A DNA stretch of 64,000 bases, taken from NCBI GenBank assembly GCA_014896315.1, contig JADBKP010000005.1:1-64000 (forward strand), given 5' to 3'. This document shows positions 38,007 through 46,089 of this stretch, piece by piece. The notes beneath the pieces were generated by a model, which worked only from the letters and a program-made list of their open reading frames with translations, was not told the DNA's origin and made no database searches. How positions within the stretch are numbered: position 1 is the first letter of the stretch; each line of letters starts with the position of its first letter. The position numbers and the translations under genes are program-made. Origin of the DNA: Limnochordales bacterium (GTDB lineage: Bacteria > Bacillota > Limnochordia > Limnochordales > DUMU01).

Positions 38007-38768
38007 ATGACGACGGTCTCAACACCAGCGCCGAAGGCGGGGGAGACGGGGGCGCGGTATGGCGCGGATCGCCTGCGGGAGTGCCTGGCGGGGGTGCGGG
38101 CGGCGCTCCCCATCGTCCTCGGTTACATTCCGATCGGATTGGCTTTTGGCGTCGGTGCGGCTGAGAAGGGTCTCGGAGCGCTCGAAGTCGGCGTCATGTC
38201 GCTCTTTGTCTTTGCTGGGGCGTCACAATTCATCGCGGTGAATATGCTAGCGGCAGGGGCGGCTGCGTGGGCGATCATATCGACCACCTTCCTGGTGAAC
38301 TTGCGCCACCTGCTGATGAGCGCCGCCCTCGGGCCGCACGTGCGCAGCTGGCCGGCTCGCCTGTTGATTCCGGCAGCCTTCTGGCTGACCGACGAATGCT
38401 TTGCGGTGCTCAGTACCGGCCTGGCCACCGCTCGGCTGGCCAGCCCGCTTAAGCCTGCATATGTCCTCAGTCTGGAGGCGACGGCCTATCTATCCTGGGC
38501 GGCCAGTACGGTCCTGGGGACCGCCCTGCGTCATCTCGTGGCTGATGGCCGCGCCTGGGGGATTGATCTGACCCTGCCGGCCATGTTCGCCGGGCTGTTG
38601 GCGTTGCAGCTGCGCCAGGTACCGGCCCGGCGGGCGGCAGTGGTGGCGGCAGTTACCACACTCTTTCTGGTGAGGTTGGGATTCGGCCGCTGGGCGACGC
38701 TGCTGGCAGCTCTGGCAGGGGCGGTCTGGGTGGGGATGCGTTTGGGAGACGGTGACCGGAGTGCCTGA
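38007..38768 (+). CDS. azlC: AzlC family branched-chain amino acid exporter subunit
   Basis: Starts at ATG 38007 (or GTG 38001, overlapping the previous stop). About 253 residues, with multiple membrane helices and AzlC stretches YIPIGLAFGVGAAEKGL, SLFVFAGASQFIAVNML and TTFLVNLRHLLMSAAL. With AzlD it forms an exporter for branched-chain amino acids and analogues. It overlaps azlD by 17 bases. The link to the flanking sugar genes is unclear; it may export an amino acid released by the neighbouring peptidase. Confidence 0.88.
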   Translation: MTTVSTPAPKAGETGARYGADRLRECLAGVRAALPIVLGYIPIGLAFGVGAAEKGLGALEVGVMSLFVFAGASQFIAVNMLAAGAAAWAIISTTFLVNLRHLLMSAALGPHVRSWPARLLIPAAFWLTDECFAVLSTGLATARLASPLKPAYVLSLEATAYLSWAASTVLGTALRHLVADGRAWGIDLTLPAMFAGLLALQLRQVPARRAAVVAAVTTLFLVRLGFGRWATLLAALAGAVWVGMRLGDGDRSA

Positions 38769-39075
38769 CGCGCTAACCTATGGACTCATCATTGCTGGCA
38801 TGATGATCGTCACCTTCCTGCCGCGGCTTCTGCCCTTGCTGGGAGTGAGCCGGTTGCGCCTGTCGCCCCGTCTTGAGCTGACGCTTTCCGCCCTCGGGCC
38901 GGCGCTGCTCTCGGCTCTTCTCGTCCAGGAGCTCGCGGGTACAGGTCAGCCCAGTGCCCGGGGGGTATTGGCGGTGGTAGTCGCCCTTAGTGCGGGGGTG
39001 GTCAGCCGCAACCTGGCCTTAGCCGTGGCGGCCGGGTTGTTTGCCGGGGCGTTGTTCTACCGGCTATGGAGTTAG
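38752..39075 (+). CDS. azlD: AzlD family small membrane subunit
   Basis: 107 residues with about three to four membrane helices (YGLIIAGMMIVTFLPRLLPL, SALGPALLSALLVQELAG, LALAVAAGLFAGALFYRL). The TFLPRLLPL stretch is typical of AzlD. It overlaps the end of azlC, so the pair is translationally coupled. Confidence 0.87.
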   Translation: MTGVPDALTYGLIIAGMMIVTFLPRLLPLLGVSRLRLSPRLELTLSALGPALLSALLVQELAGTGQPSARGVLAVVVALSAGVVSRNLALAVAAGLFAGALFYRLWS

Positions 39076-39140
39076 GCGGGTGTTGGCACGGTGGCCGGCT
39101 GCGGCCAGCCGCCGGTTTGATGGCAGAGGAAGTGATACAG

Positions 39141-39482
39141 ATGCCGGAGTTTTTGTGGCGATGGCTTCTCAACGGGATCGGCTTGTTGATCACCGTCCGC
39201 CTGGTGGGTGGTCTGCATGTAGATAGCATCTGGACCGGCCTTCTGGCCGGAGCAGTTCTTGGTATCGTCAATGCCGTCATTCGACCGGTGTTGGTCTTCT
39301 TGTCCTTTCCGTTCACATTGATAACGTTGGGACTATTCACCCTGGTTATCAATGGTCTCATGCTCTGGTTGACGGCGGCCCTGGTGCCAGGTTTTCGGAT
39401 CGTTAGTTTTGGGGCCGCGATCGTGGGTGCGCTGGTTCTTTCCCTCGTCAGCTGGGTGCTGAGCTGGTTTCTGCCCGGCTGA
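39141..39482 (+). CDS. Phage-holin-family / YvlD-like four-helix membrane protein
   Basis: ATG 39141 has GAGGAAGTG upstream; 113 residues. Four membrane helices with the family pattern: FLWRWLLNGIGLLITVRLVG, LAGAVLGIVNAVIRPVLVFL, SFPFTLITLGLFTLVINGLM, LVLSLVSWVLSWFLPG. The NAxxRPxL and FPxTxxTLGLF motifs mark the YvlD / mycobacterial four-TM family, which is annotated as holin-like but is chromosomal and of unknown function. In B. subtilis yvlD is in the yvlABCD operon; here it is far from the YvlB-like gene at 18810. Confidence 0.85.
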   Translation: MPEFLWRWLLNGIGLLITVRLVGGLHVDSIWTGLLAGAVLGIVNAVIRPVLVFLSFPFTLITLGLFTLVINGLMLWLTAALVPGFRIVSFGAAIVGALVLSLVSWVLSWFLPG

Positions 39483-39554
39483 GCCAGTTCCCGTCCCCCT
39501 AAACTGGCGCCGCCCGGCCGAAACTGCGGATGTCCAACTGTGGGAGTGGCCGTC

Positions 39555-40556
39555 GTGAGTCTGATTACGACAGTGACCTGCAACGTTGCTATCGATAAGA
39601 TCTATCACCTCGAGCGTGTACAGGTGGGCAAGCTGATGCGGGTGGAGAAGGCCACAGCGCTGCCGGGTGGCAAGGGGATCAACGTGGCTCGGGTCCTGCG
39701 GCGGCTGGGACAACCGGTGCTGGCCACAGGCTTTATTGCCGGCTTCAACGGCGCCTGGGTCCGCCATCGCCTGGACGAAGAAGGTATAGCTCACGATTTC
39801 ATCGAGGTAGAAGGGGAGACCCGGCTCTCCATCACCATCCCCGATCCTAGGGGGCGGGGGCAGACGGAAATCCTCGAACCAGGCCCGCCGATCACCGGCC
39901 AGGACGAGGCAACGTTGCTCGGAGTGGTCAGGCAGTGGGCGCGGGAGAGCCGGGCCGTCGCTTTGTGCGGGAGCCTCCCGCCCGGGGCGTCCCCAGACCT
40001 TTATGCTCGTCTTGTGGAGGCAGTGCAAGCCGAAGGAGTGCCGGTGGCTCTGGACACCAGCGGGGAGCCGTTGCGGCTGGGCCTGGCGGCCCGCCCCTTT
40101 CTGGTTAAGCCGAACCGGGACGAATTCCAGGTTCTCGCCGGCCCGTTGTGGGGACGGCGGGCGCTCTGGCAGGCGGCTCTCGAGTGGTCGGAGAGGTCGG
40201 GCACCGAGTGGTTTATCGTCACCCTGGGTGACGAAGGGGCGCTGGCCGTCCACCGGGCAAAACAGCCCGGGACGCCGGGCCGGTGGTCCGGACTGGCGGC
40301 CGGGAACAGCGGCGATGAACCGGAGATCTTCTGGGTGGCACCTCTCCGAGTGAGGCCGGTAAATACCTTGGGCAGCGGTGACTCGTTTCTGGGCGGCTTT
40401 CTGGCGGGATGGGCCGCCGGGCGGGATCCGGAGGGGTGCTTGCGGCTGGCAGCCGCCTGTGCGGCGGCCAATGTGATGGTCATGGGTCCGGGGGCAGTTG
40501 AGAAGGAAGCGGTGCAGAATCTGGAGCAGAAAGTAGAGATCGAACGATGGACCTAG
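39555..40556 (+). CDS. PfkB-type hexose kinase, 1-phosphofructokinase/tagatose-6-P kinase class
   Basis: GTG 39555 is chosen (GGGAG 8 nt upstream); GTG 39540 is also in frame. About 333 residues. Ribokinase-fold features: TVTCNVAIDKIYHLERVQVG (sugar lid), ALPGGKGINVARVLRRLG, VALCGSLPPGASPDLY, FLVKPNRDEF, and the nucleotide/catalytic site NTLGSGDSFLGGFLAGW with Asp base. Likely phosphorylates fructose-1-P or tagatose-6-P-type sugars. No PTS genes adjoin it. Ends 10 bases inside the next gene. Confidence 0.9.
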   Translation: MSLITTVTCNVAIDKIYHLERVQVGKLMRVEKATALPGGKGINVARVLRRLGQPVLATGFIAGFNGAWVRHRLDEEGIAHDFIEVEGETRLSITIPDPRGRGQTEILEPGPPITGQDEATLLGVVRQWARESRAVALCGSLPPGASPDLYARLVEAVQAEGVPVALDTSGEPLRLGLAARPFLVKPNRDEFQVLAGPLWGRRALWQAALEWSERSGTEWFIVTLGDEGALAVHRAKQPGTPGRWSGLAAGNSGDEPEIFWVAPLRVRPVNTLGSGDSFLGGFLAGWAAGRDPEGCLRLAAACAAANVMVMGPGAVEKEAVQNLEQKVEIERWT

Positions 40557-40909
40557 ACAGGGCGGGGGGGGGAACGCGGGCATTTGCGGATATGGATCTG
40601 ATGCGGGTCTTGCAGCAGGGACGCTGGACGCGGCCCAGTGACAAAGAGGCTGTCTATGTTGAAATCCCTCCCGGCTGTCGCTGGGGGGTGCGGGTCACGC
40701 TATACGTGGATACCGTCTGGGTGGAAGCGGTGGACGGCCCGCACTGCGCCCGTCATCGGGCCGAGCGCGAGCTGGCCTGCCGCGTGCCGCCGCCCTCCTT
40801 CTGGGAACGCTGGCGGGGAATCACCTGGGAGCAGAAGATCCTGCGCGAAGTGGAGCGCAAGCGGGAAGTGGCCCGTAGGAAGGAAGCCGAGGCACGTGGG
40901 AGAGGCTAG
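40547..40909 (+). CDS. Hypothetical protein, 120 residues
   Basis: I do not recognise this family. It overlaps the kinase stop by 10 bases, so it is probably translated with it. Visible features: a beta-rich centre (EAVYVEIPPGCRWGVRVTLY, VDTVWVEAVDGPHCARHRAE) and a highly charged helical tail (LREVERKREVARRKEAEARG). Soluble, Trp- and Arg-rich. Its 3' end overlaps the convergent gntR gene by four bases. Confidence 0.6.
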   Translation: MDLDRAGGGTRAFADMDLMRVLQQGRWTRPSDKEAVYVEIPPGCRWGVRVTLYVDTVWVEAVDGPHCARHRAERELACRVPPPSFWERWRGITWEQKILREVERKREVARRKEAEARGRG

Positions 40910-41643
40910 ATGGCCTCGAGCTCTACTTGGAGCGTGTAGCGGTCTGCCCGCAGAAACGACTCGACGAACTCAATGGGCCGGTCATCAGGCAGATACGATA
41001 CCCTTTCCACGGCAAAAGCAGGTGAGCCCGGCCTTACCTCCAGCAAACTGGCTACGGAACCGTCCAGGACCACTACCGAGTATTCCTCAGTAGCCCGGAC
41101 CGGGCGCAGGCCAAGACGGCCCAGAGCCTCGTAGAGCGAGCCGGAGGCGATGCGGTCCCGTTCCTCAAGCAGTGGCTGGGCAAGGCGAAAAGGCAGGTAG
41201 GCCGTCTGCAGCCCCATCGGTTCGCCATCTCCCAGGCGTAGCCGCCGCAGAACCACCACTGCCTCGCCCTCGTCTATCTGCAGCGCCCGGGCAACCTTGG
41301 CGGAGGGAAGTTGCACCTCCAGGAGCAGCAGCCGCGTTTCCGGCACGATGTTACGTTGCCGCAGCTCCTCAGTGAAACTCAGAATGGTCTTGAGTTTGCG
41401 GGGAAGTCGGGGCCGGGCGACGAATGTGCCCTTGCCCTGGATGCGGTAGAGCCGTCCTTCCAGAACCAGCTTCTGGATGGCTTGCTTTACCGTGATCCGG
41501 CTCACCCCGTGACGGCGGGCCAGTTCCAGCTCGGTTGGGATCTGTTCACCCGGCGCATATACGCCCTTTTCGAGATCAGCCCGGAGCAAGTCGTACATCT
41601 GCTGGTAGAGGGGGAGCGGATCTTCCCGGTTTAGTGGCATCAT
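40906..41643 (-). CDS. GntR/HutC family transcriptional regulator (UTRA effector domain)
   Basis: 245 residues. N-terminal winged helix (PLYQQMYDLLRADLEKGVYA, ELARRHGVSRITVKQAIQKL, LYRIQGKGTFVA) and a C-terminal UTRA ligand-binding domain (LQTAYLPFRLAQPLLEERDR, IEFVESFLRADRYTLQVELE). Such repressors respond to phosphosugars or amino-sugar phosphates (NagR/YvoA type). It faces the sugar kinase group and is the likely regulator of those genes. Start ATG at 41643 behind GGAGGCGAG. Own promoter at 41712-41740. Confidence 0.92.
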   Translation of the reverse strand: MMPLNREDPLPLYQQMYDLLRADLEKGVYAPGEQIPTELELARRHGVSRITVKQAIQKLVLEGRLYRIQGKGTFVARPRLPRKLKTILSFTEELRQRNIVPETRLLLLEVQLPSAKVARALQIDEGEAVVVLRRLRLGDGEPMGLQTAYLPFRLAQPLLEERDRIASGSLYEALGRLGLRPVRATEEYSVVVLDGSVASLLEVRPGSPAFAVERVSYLPDDRPIEFVESFLRADRYTLQVELEAI

Positions 41644-41711
41644 CTCGCCTCCTGGTCGGATGGTGTATGCTGCCGGCGAAGCCGGTCACGGCCGAAAAGG
41701 AGGATATATCA

Positions 41712-41740
41712 TTCTTATCAATACGGCTCGTACCTGTCAA
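41712..41740 (-). promoter_or_regulatory. Sigma-A promoter of the gntR gene, with possible operator
   Basis: On the minus strand: perfect TTGACA (41740-41735), 17-bp spacer, TAAGAA (41717-41712). A GATATATC palindrome (41703-41710) lies just past the -10, where an autoregulatory operator would be expected. Confidence 0.7.
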
Positions 41741-41817
41741 TCTCTTGCGTTTTCCGGTCCTGGCCCAGCTTGTCGACGGGTGGCGCGAGTGGGCCAATGA
41801 GTCTTGGGGGATTCATG

Positions 41818-42168
41818 TCATGGGTTCAGCCGGCGAACGACCGCTTGAAAGAGGCGGCTGATCTCCTGGCGGTGGGGCTCGAGCCAGACCTCCCGTATCT
41901 CGCGGGGTTGGGGACACCAAAGTAGAGAGCCGGTCTCGGAGTCGACGATCTCGCGGCAGGCGACGTGGTAGTCAAGACGAAGATAGGGGCCGCGACTGCC
42001 TGATTGCTTGCGCAGTACCGCTCCAAGGCAGCGGAGGCCGTGCAGCAACCCGAGGACGGAGGGGGCTTCCGTCCGTGCCGTGGCCAGGACCTGTGCCCAC
42101 AAGGCGTGGTCGACGGCGAGATCGGGACGTGGATCGACAGCGAGGCGGTCTGAACCCTTTTCGTTCAT
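41818..42168 (-). CDS. Hypothetical protein, 116 residues
   Basis: ATG at 42168 with GAGGGGGG seven bases upstream supports a real gene. No family recognised. Composition is mixed: a helical N-terminal half (DHALWAQVLATARTEAPSVL) and a strand-rich middle (GPYLRLDYHVACREIVDSET) followed by EVWLEPHRQEISRLFQAVVR. Soluble. It lies upstream of gntR on the same strand, 174 bp away, with the gntR promoter between, so it is probably a separate transcript. Confidence 0.6.
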   Translation of the reverse strand: MNEKGSDRLAVDPRPDLAVDHALWAQVLATARTEAPSVLGLLHGLRCLGAVLRKQSGSRGPYLRLDYHVACREIVDSETGSLLWCPQPREIREVWLEPHRQEISRLFQAVVRRLNP

Positions 42169-42377
42169 GGCAGGCCCCCCTCGTCACTACCCGCTTTCCG
42201 GGCTCTCCTGTGCTCTCTAATTCGTACCCTCCCGATGCTTTTTTACTCCATCACTACGACCAGGTTATCATTTTTTGCCTGGCAGCGCCAGCTTCCTGGC
42301 AGGGGTAACCACGATATCCGCAGGTACTGGGTACAGGCCACCGGTCCGCCCTTCCGGGCAAGGGATAATAAACGATG

Positions 42378-42383
42378 TATAAT
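42378..42383 (+). promoter_or_regulatory. Probable -10 element upstream of the phasin-like gene
   Basis: A perfect TATAAT at 42378-42383 lies 65 nt before the start codon in an AT-rich patch. The -35 region is poor (CGGGCA at 17 bp). Confidence 0.4.
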
Positions 42384-42447
42384 TGGTATGAGGGTACAGC
42401 GTCAAGGGCTGGACATTCCTGACACGGGATGGAAAGGGGATTCACGC

Positions 42448-42768
42448 ATGAACGACGGAACCAGCATGATCGGACGCTGGCTGCTGGCCGGATTGGGGCT
42501 GGCAGCTTTGACCCGTGAAAAGGCCGAAGAGATCATCCAGGATCTCGTCAGGCGGGGCAAAATCAGCCGTGAAGAAGCCAGGGATTTGGGACGCCAGATT
42601 CAAGAACGGGGTGAGAGCCAGTGGGCCGAATGGAGGCAGTGGCTGGCCGACAACAGTCAAAGGCTGTTTGCGACGGCAGGCCTGGTTACTCGCGAGGAGC
42701 TGGCTCGCCTGGAACGGAAAGTGGCTGTCCTTGAAGAACGTGTCGACCGGTTGGGTACCGTGCAATAG
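42448..42768 (+). CDS. Phasin-family / coiled-coil protein, small
   Basis: ATG 42448 follows AAAGGGGAT; 106 residues. Helical protein: GRWLLAGLGLAALTREKAEE, then IIQDLVRRGKISREEARDLG, and a coiled coil at the end (ARLERKVAVLEERVDRL). The pattern 'TREKAEE...LVRRGKISREEA' is that of the small phasin-like (poly-hydroxyalkanoate-granule-associated) proteins common in Firmicutes with no PHA pathway, usually of unknown role. The GKISREEA turn resembles the SHOCT-like helix motif in the 18-20 kb genes. Confidence 0.78.
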   Translation: MNDGTSMIGRWLLAGLGLAALTREKAEEIIQDLVRRGKISREEARDLGRQIQERGESQWAEWRQWLADNSQRLFATAGLVTREELARLERKVAVLEERVDRLGTVQ

Positions 42769-42878
42769 TTGAGTGGCAGGGTTCGGGCACCTGTCTGAGG
42801 AAGTCATATCGTATTTGCAGCATGCACAGAACACGCCGGTGATAAAGGGCGAAGAGATGGTTAGCAGAAAGGGGCAGC

Positions 42879-43409
42879 TTGGTGGAAGTCGGACAGCTTA
42901 AGGCCAAGATTCGTGAGGTCGCTGATTTTCCCACGCCTGGCGTAAGCTTCAAGGATATTACTACTCTGTTGAAGGACGCGGAGGCATTCCGATTCACGGT
43001 CAAGACCCTGGCTGATCGCTACCGGGCCGACCGTCCCGACCTTGTAGTCGGCATCGAAAGCCGCGGGTTTTTGCTCGGTGCTCCCATAGCCTACGAATTG
43101 GGATGCGGTATCGTAGTAGTACGTAAGCCCGGTAAGTTGCCGGCCGAACGCGTCCGGGTCGAATACGAACTGGAATACGGCAAGGATGCGCTGGAAGTTC
43201 ACCGGGATGCCATCCAGCCTGGGCAACGGGTGCTCCTGGTGGACGATCTGTTGGCGACTGGCGGTACGAGCTGGGCCGCGGCCGAGCTTGTAAAGAGATT
43301 GGGAGGCGAGATAGTTGGCTTTGCCTTCCTGATCGAGCTGGCCTATCTGAGAGGCCGCCAGCGCCTTACAGGTTATCGGGTGGAGGCGTTGGTCACGTAT
43401 GAGTCTTAA
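42879..43409 (+). CDS. apt: Adenine phosphoribosyltransferase
   Basis: Converts adenine and PRPP to AMP. 176 residues from TTG 42879 (or GTG 42882) behind AAAGGGG. Family features: [60 protein letters not shown] and the PRPP loop [20 protein letters not shown]. Order apt-rel is conserved in Firmicutes; recJ, often just upstream, is absent here. It overlaps rel by 11 bases. Confidence 0.96.
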   Translation: MVEVGQLKAKIREVADFPTPGVSFKDITTLLKDAEAFRFTVKTLADRYRADRPDLVVGIESRGFLLGAPIAYELGCGIVVVRKPGKLPAERVRVEYELEYGKDALEVHRDAIQPGQRVLLVDDLLATGGTSWAAAELVKRLGGEIVGFAFLIELAYLRGRQRLTGYRVEALVTYES

Positions 43410-45849
43410 CGATACGGAAAACGAAACCAGGCCGGTGGGGGCGAGTGCCTTGACCGTGCCGGGGTCGGGAGGAGAGAATTCCTCTCCTTCCCCGCCCGCC
43501 GAACCGGACGAGGGACAGGGGTCCTCCATCCCCACCGAGGAGGAGATCACCTCGGCGCTGCTGCGCTACAACGCGCAGGCTCCGGTCGAGCTCGTCTCCC
43601 GTGCCTATCGTTTTGCCTATCGTGCGCATGCCGGACAACGCCGCGACAGCGGCGAGCTTTACTTCCAACACCCGGCGGCGGTAGCCAAGATTCTGACCAG
43701 TCTGGAACTGGATGCCTCCACGGTGGCCGCCGGGTTGCTGCATGATGTATTGGAAGATACGCAAGTTACCCGCGAGGAGCTGCAGCAGGAGTTTGGCGAG
43801 GAGATAACCCGCCTCGTCGACGGCGTCACCAAACTCTCGAAGATTCCTTTCCAGAGCCGGGAAGAGCACCAGGCCGAGTCATTGCGCAAGATGTTTCTGG
43901 CGATGGCCGAGGATGTGCGGGTTATCCTCATCAAGCTGGCAGACCGGTTGCACAACATGCGAACGCTGGATTCTCTCCCTCCGGAGCGCCAGAAGAAGGT
44001 TGCCCGTGAGACTCTGGAGATCTACGCACCCATCGCCCACCGGCTTGGTATGTTCGGGCTGAAGTGGGAGATGGAAGACCTCGCCTTTCGTTATCTCGAG
44101 CCCGAAGCTTACTACGAGCTGGTGCAGATGGTCGCCAAGAAGCGCCGCGAACGAGAGGGTGAAGTGGCTGAGGCAATGGCCGTGTTGCGCCAGCGGCTGC
44201 AGGAGATGAATATCCGGGCCGAGGTGCAGGGCCGCCCCAAGCACTTCTTCTCCATCTACCAGAAGATGAAGCAGGGTAAGCAGTTCAGCGAAATCTATGA
44301 TCTGCTTGCCGTGCGGGTGATTGTTGATACCGTACGCGATTGCTACGCCGTATTAGGAATGGTTCATTCGTTGTGGAAGCCGATCCCGGGCCGATTTAAG
44401 GATTATATCTCGATTCCGAAATCGAATATGTATCAATCCCTGCACACAACGGTAGTCGGACCACGGGGAGAGCCGCTAGAGATTCAGATTCGCACATGGG
44501 AGATGCACCGCATAGCGGAACGGGGGATTGCCGCTCACTGGCTGTACAAGGAGGGATATAAGTCTTCCCGTGAGTTTGAGGAAAAGGTGGCGTGGCTCCG
44601 GCAGGTCATGGAATGGCTGCGGGAGATGAAAGATCCGCAGGAGTTTATGGAAACTCTTAAAATCGATCTGTTCGAGGACGAGGTATTCGTTTTCACCCCC
44701 AAAGGAGATGTAAAGAGCCTGCCTGCCGGAGCCACACCCGTCGATTTCGCTTTTGCCGTGCATACCGATATCGGCCTTCATTGCACGGGAGCGAAAGTCA
44801 ACGGGCGTATTGTACCGCTCGACTACCGACTGCAAAACGGTGAGTTCGTCGAGATACTCACGTCGAAAAATGCCACGCCGAGCCAGGACTGGCTGACTTT
44901 TGTTAAGACCTCCAAAGCCCGGAGTAAGATCCGGGCCTGGTTCAAGGAGACCCGCCGCGAGGAGGCGGCTGCCGAGGGGCGCGAGAAGCTGGAGCAGGAA
45001 GCGCGGCGGCTCGGTTTCGAACCTCGGGAGGTGCTGGTCAGCGAGAAACTGGCGGAGGTGGCAAAGCGTTACGGATTCGGGGACACCACCGATCTCCTGG
45101 CAGCCATCAGTTTTGGGAAGGTGACGATCTCCCAGGTACTTGGGCGGATCGTGGGCCCGGAGGAGCTGGAAGCGCGCCGCAAAGCGGCAAACCAGGCGGG
45201 GCGCCGGCGCCGGGACGCAGAGCGAGATCCCCTGGTGGGTACCGGTATCGGCCCGGGGGCAGCTGCGGCGGGGGTGGCCGCCGGTCAGGCACAAGGGCAA
45301 CCGGGGGAGGCAGAACTCGGCGGGCAGATTGTCAGGATGCCCGACCGGACGCGACCGGAGGAGGCAGCCAGCCGTTCGGTGCTGGTGGCCGGGACGGACA
45401 ACCTGCTGGTACGTTTTGCTCACTGCTGCAATCCCGTTCCCGGTGACCCCATCGTCGGTTACGTGACGCGGGGCCGCGGGGTTTCGATCCACAGGGCCGA
45501 CTGCTCGATCCTCAAGGAGATCTCCGACAGCAACGTGCGCCGGATTCCTGTGGAGTGGCGCAGCGGGGTGCTGCCCGCCTCTTTCCCTGTGGAGGTGGAG
45601 ATTGAGGCCATCGACCGGGTGAACCTGCTAGCCAACGTGTTGAACGCGGTGGCCGAAGGCGAAACCAACATTGAGGCGGTCCAGGCGTACAGCACCAGAA
45701 GTAACTACGCCTACATCAATCTGGTGGTGGATATCCGCGACATTGCGCATCTGCAGAATGTACTGGAACGGATTCGCCGGGTGAGTGGCGTGATTTCGGT
45801 AAACCGCGCCGCCCATCGACGGACTGCACGGCTGCGGGCGAGGGGGTAG
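43399..45849 (+). CDS. rel: Bifunctional (p)ppGpp synthetase/hydrolase, RelA/SpoT type
   Basis: Master enzyme of the stringent response. 816 residues: HD hydrolase ([35 protein letters not shown] intact), synthetase ([40 protein letters not shown]), TGS domain ([20 protein letters not shown]), helical/zinc-finger region ([18 protein letters not shown]) and C-terminal ACT domain ([20 protein letters not shown]). A Gly/Ala/Gln-rich insert near 45230-45310 lies between the TGS/helical part and the Cys motif, and a disordered N-terminus adds length over the ~730-residue norm. Starts within apt, so coupled to it. Confidence 0.97.
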   Translation: MSLNDTENETRPVGASALTVPGSGGENSSPSPPAEPDEGQGSSIPTEEEITSALLRYNAQAPVELVSRAYRFAYRAHAGQRRDSGELYFQHPAAVAKILTSLELDASTVAAGLLHDVLEDTQVTREELQQEFGEEITRLVDGVTKLSKIPFQSREEHQAESLRKMFLAMAEDVRVILIKLADRLHNMRTLDSLPPERQKKVARETLEIYAPIAHRLGMFGLKWEMEDLAFRYLEPEAYYELVQMVAKKRREREGEVAEAMAVLRQRLQEMNIRAEVQGRPKHFFSIYQKMKQGKQFSEIYDLLAVRVIVDTVRDCYAVLGMVHSLWKPIPGRFKDYISIPKSNMYQSLHTTVVGPRGEPLEIQIRTWEMHRIAERGIAAHWLYKEGYKSSREFEEKVAWLRQVMEWLREMKDPQEFMETLKIDLFEDEVFVFTPKGDVKSLPAGATPVDFAFAVHTDIGLHCTGAKVNGRIVPLDYRLQNGEFVEILTSKNATPSQDWLTFVKTSKARSKIRAWFKETRREEAAAEGREKLEQEARRLGFEPREVLVSEKLAEVAKRYGFGDTTDLLAAISFGKVTISQVLGRIVGPEELEARRKAANQAGRRRRDAERDPLVGTGIGPGAAAAGVAAGQAQGQPGEAELGGQIVRMPDRTRPEEAASRSVLVAGTDNLLVRFAHCCNPVPGDPIVGYVTRGRGVSIHRADCSILKEISDSNVRRIPVEWRSGVLPASFPVEVEIEAIDRVNLLANVLNAVAEGETNIEAVQAYSTRSNYAYINLVVDIRDIAHLQNVLERIRRVSGVISVNRAAHRRTARLRARG

Positions 45850-45907
45850 GCGGGTGCTGGTGTTCGGCCCCCGGGCCTCCCGGACGGCGGCCTCCCACTG
45901 GCTTTGG

Positions 45908-45937
45908 TTGACACTCTTTGCAGGCCTTCGGTAGAAT
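45908..45937 (+). promoter_or_regulatory. Sigma-A promoter of the foldase gene
   Basis: Perfect TTGACA (45908-45913), 18-bp spacer and TAGAAT (45932-45937). The leader to the gene at 46090 is about 145 nt. Confidence 0.75.
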
Positions 45938-46089
45938 TGAGCAGAATGTAGCCGGGCTGTTGCACGGATTTCTTGTGTGCTCCCTTGTTTATCTGCGGCA
46001 AGGACAAGCGCTACTGGGAGAAGGATGAAGGCAGGGAAGGGGCTGGCGGCCTGCACGATCCGGACAGATGCCGGGACGGGGGGAATTGA

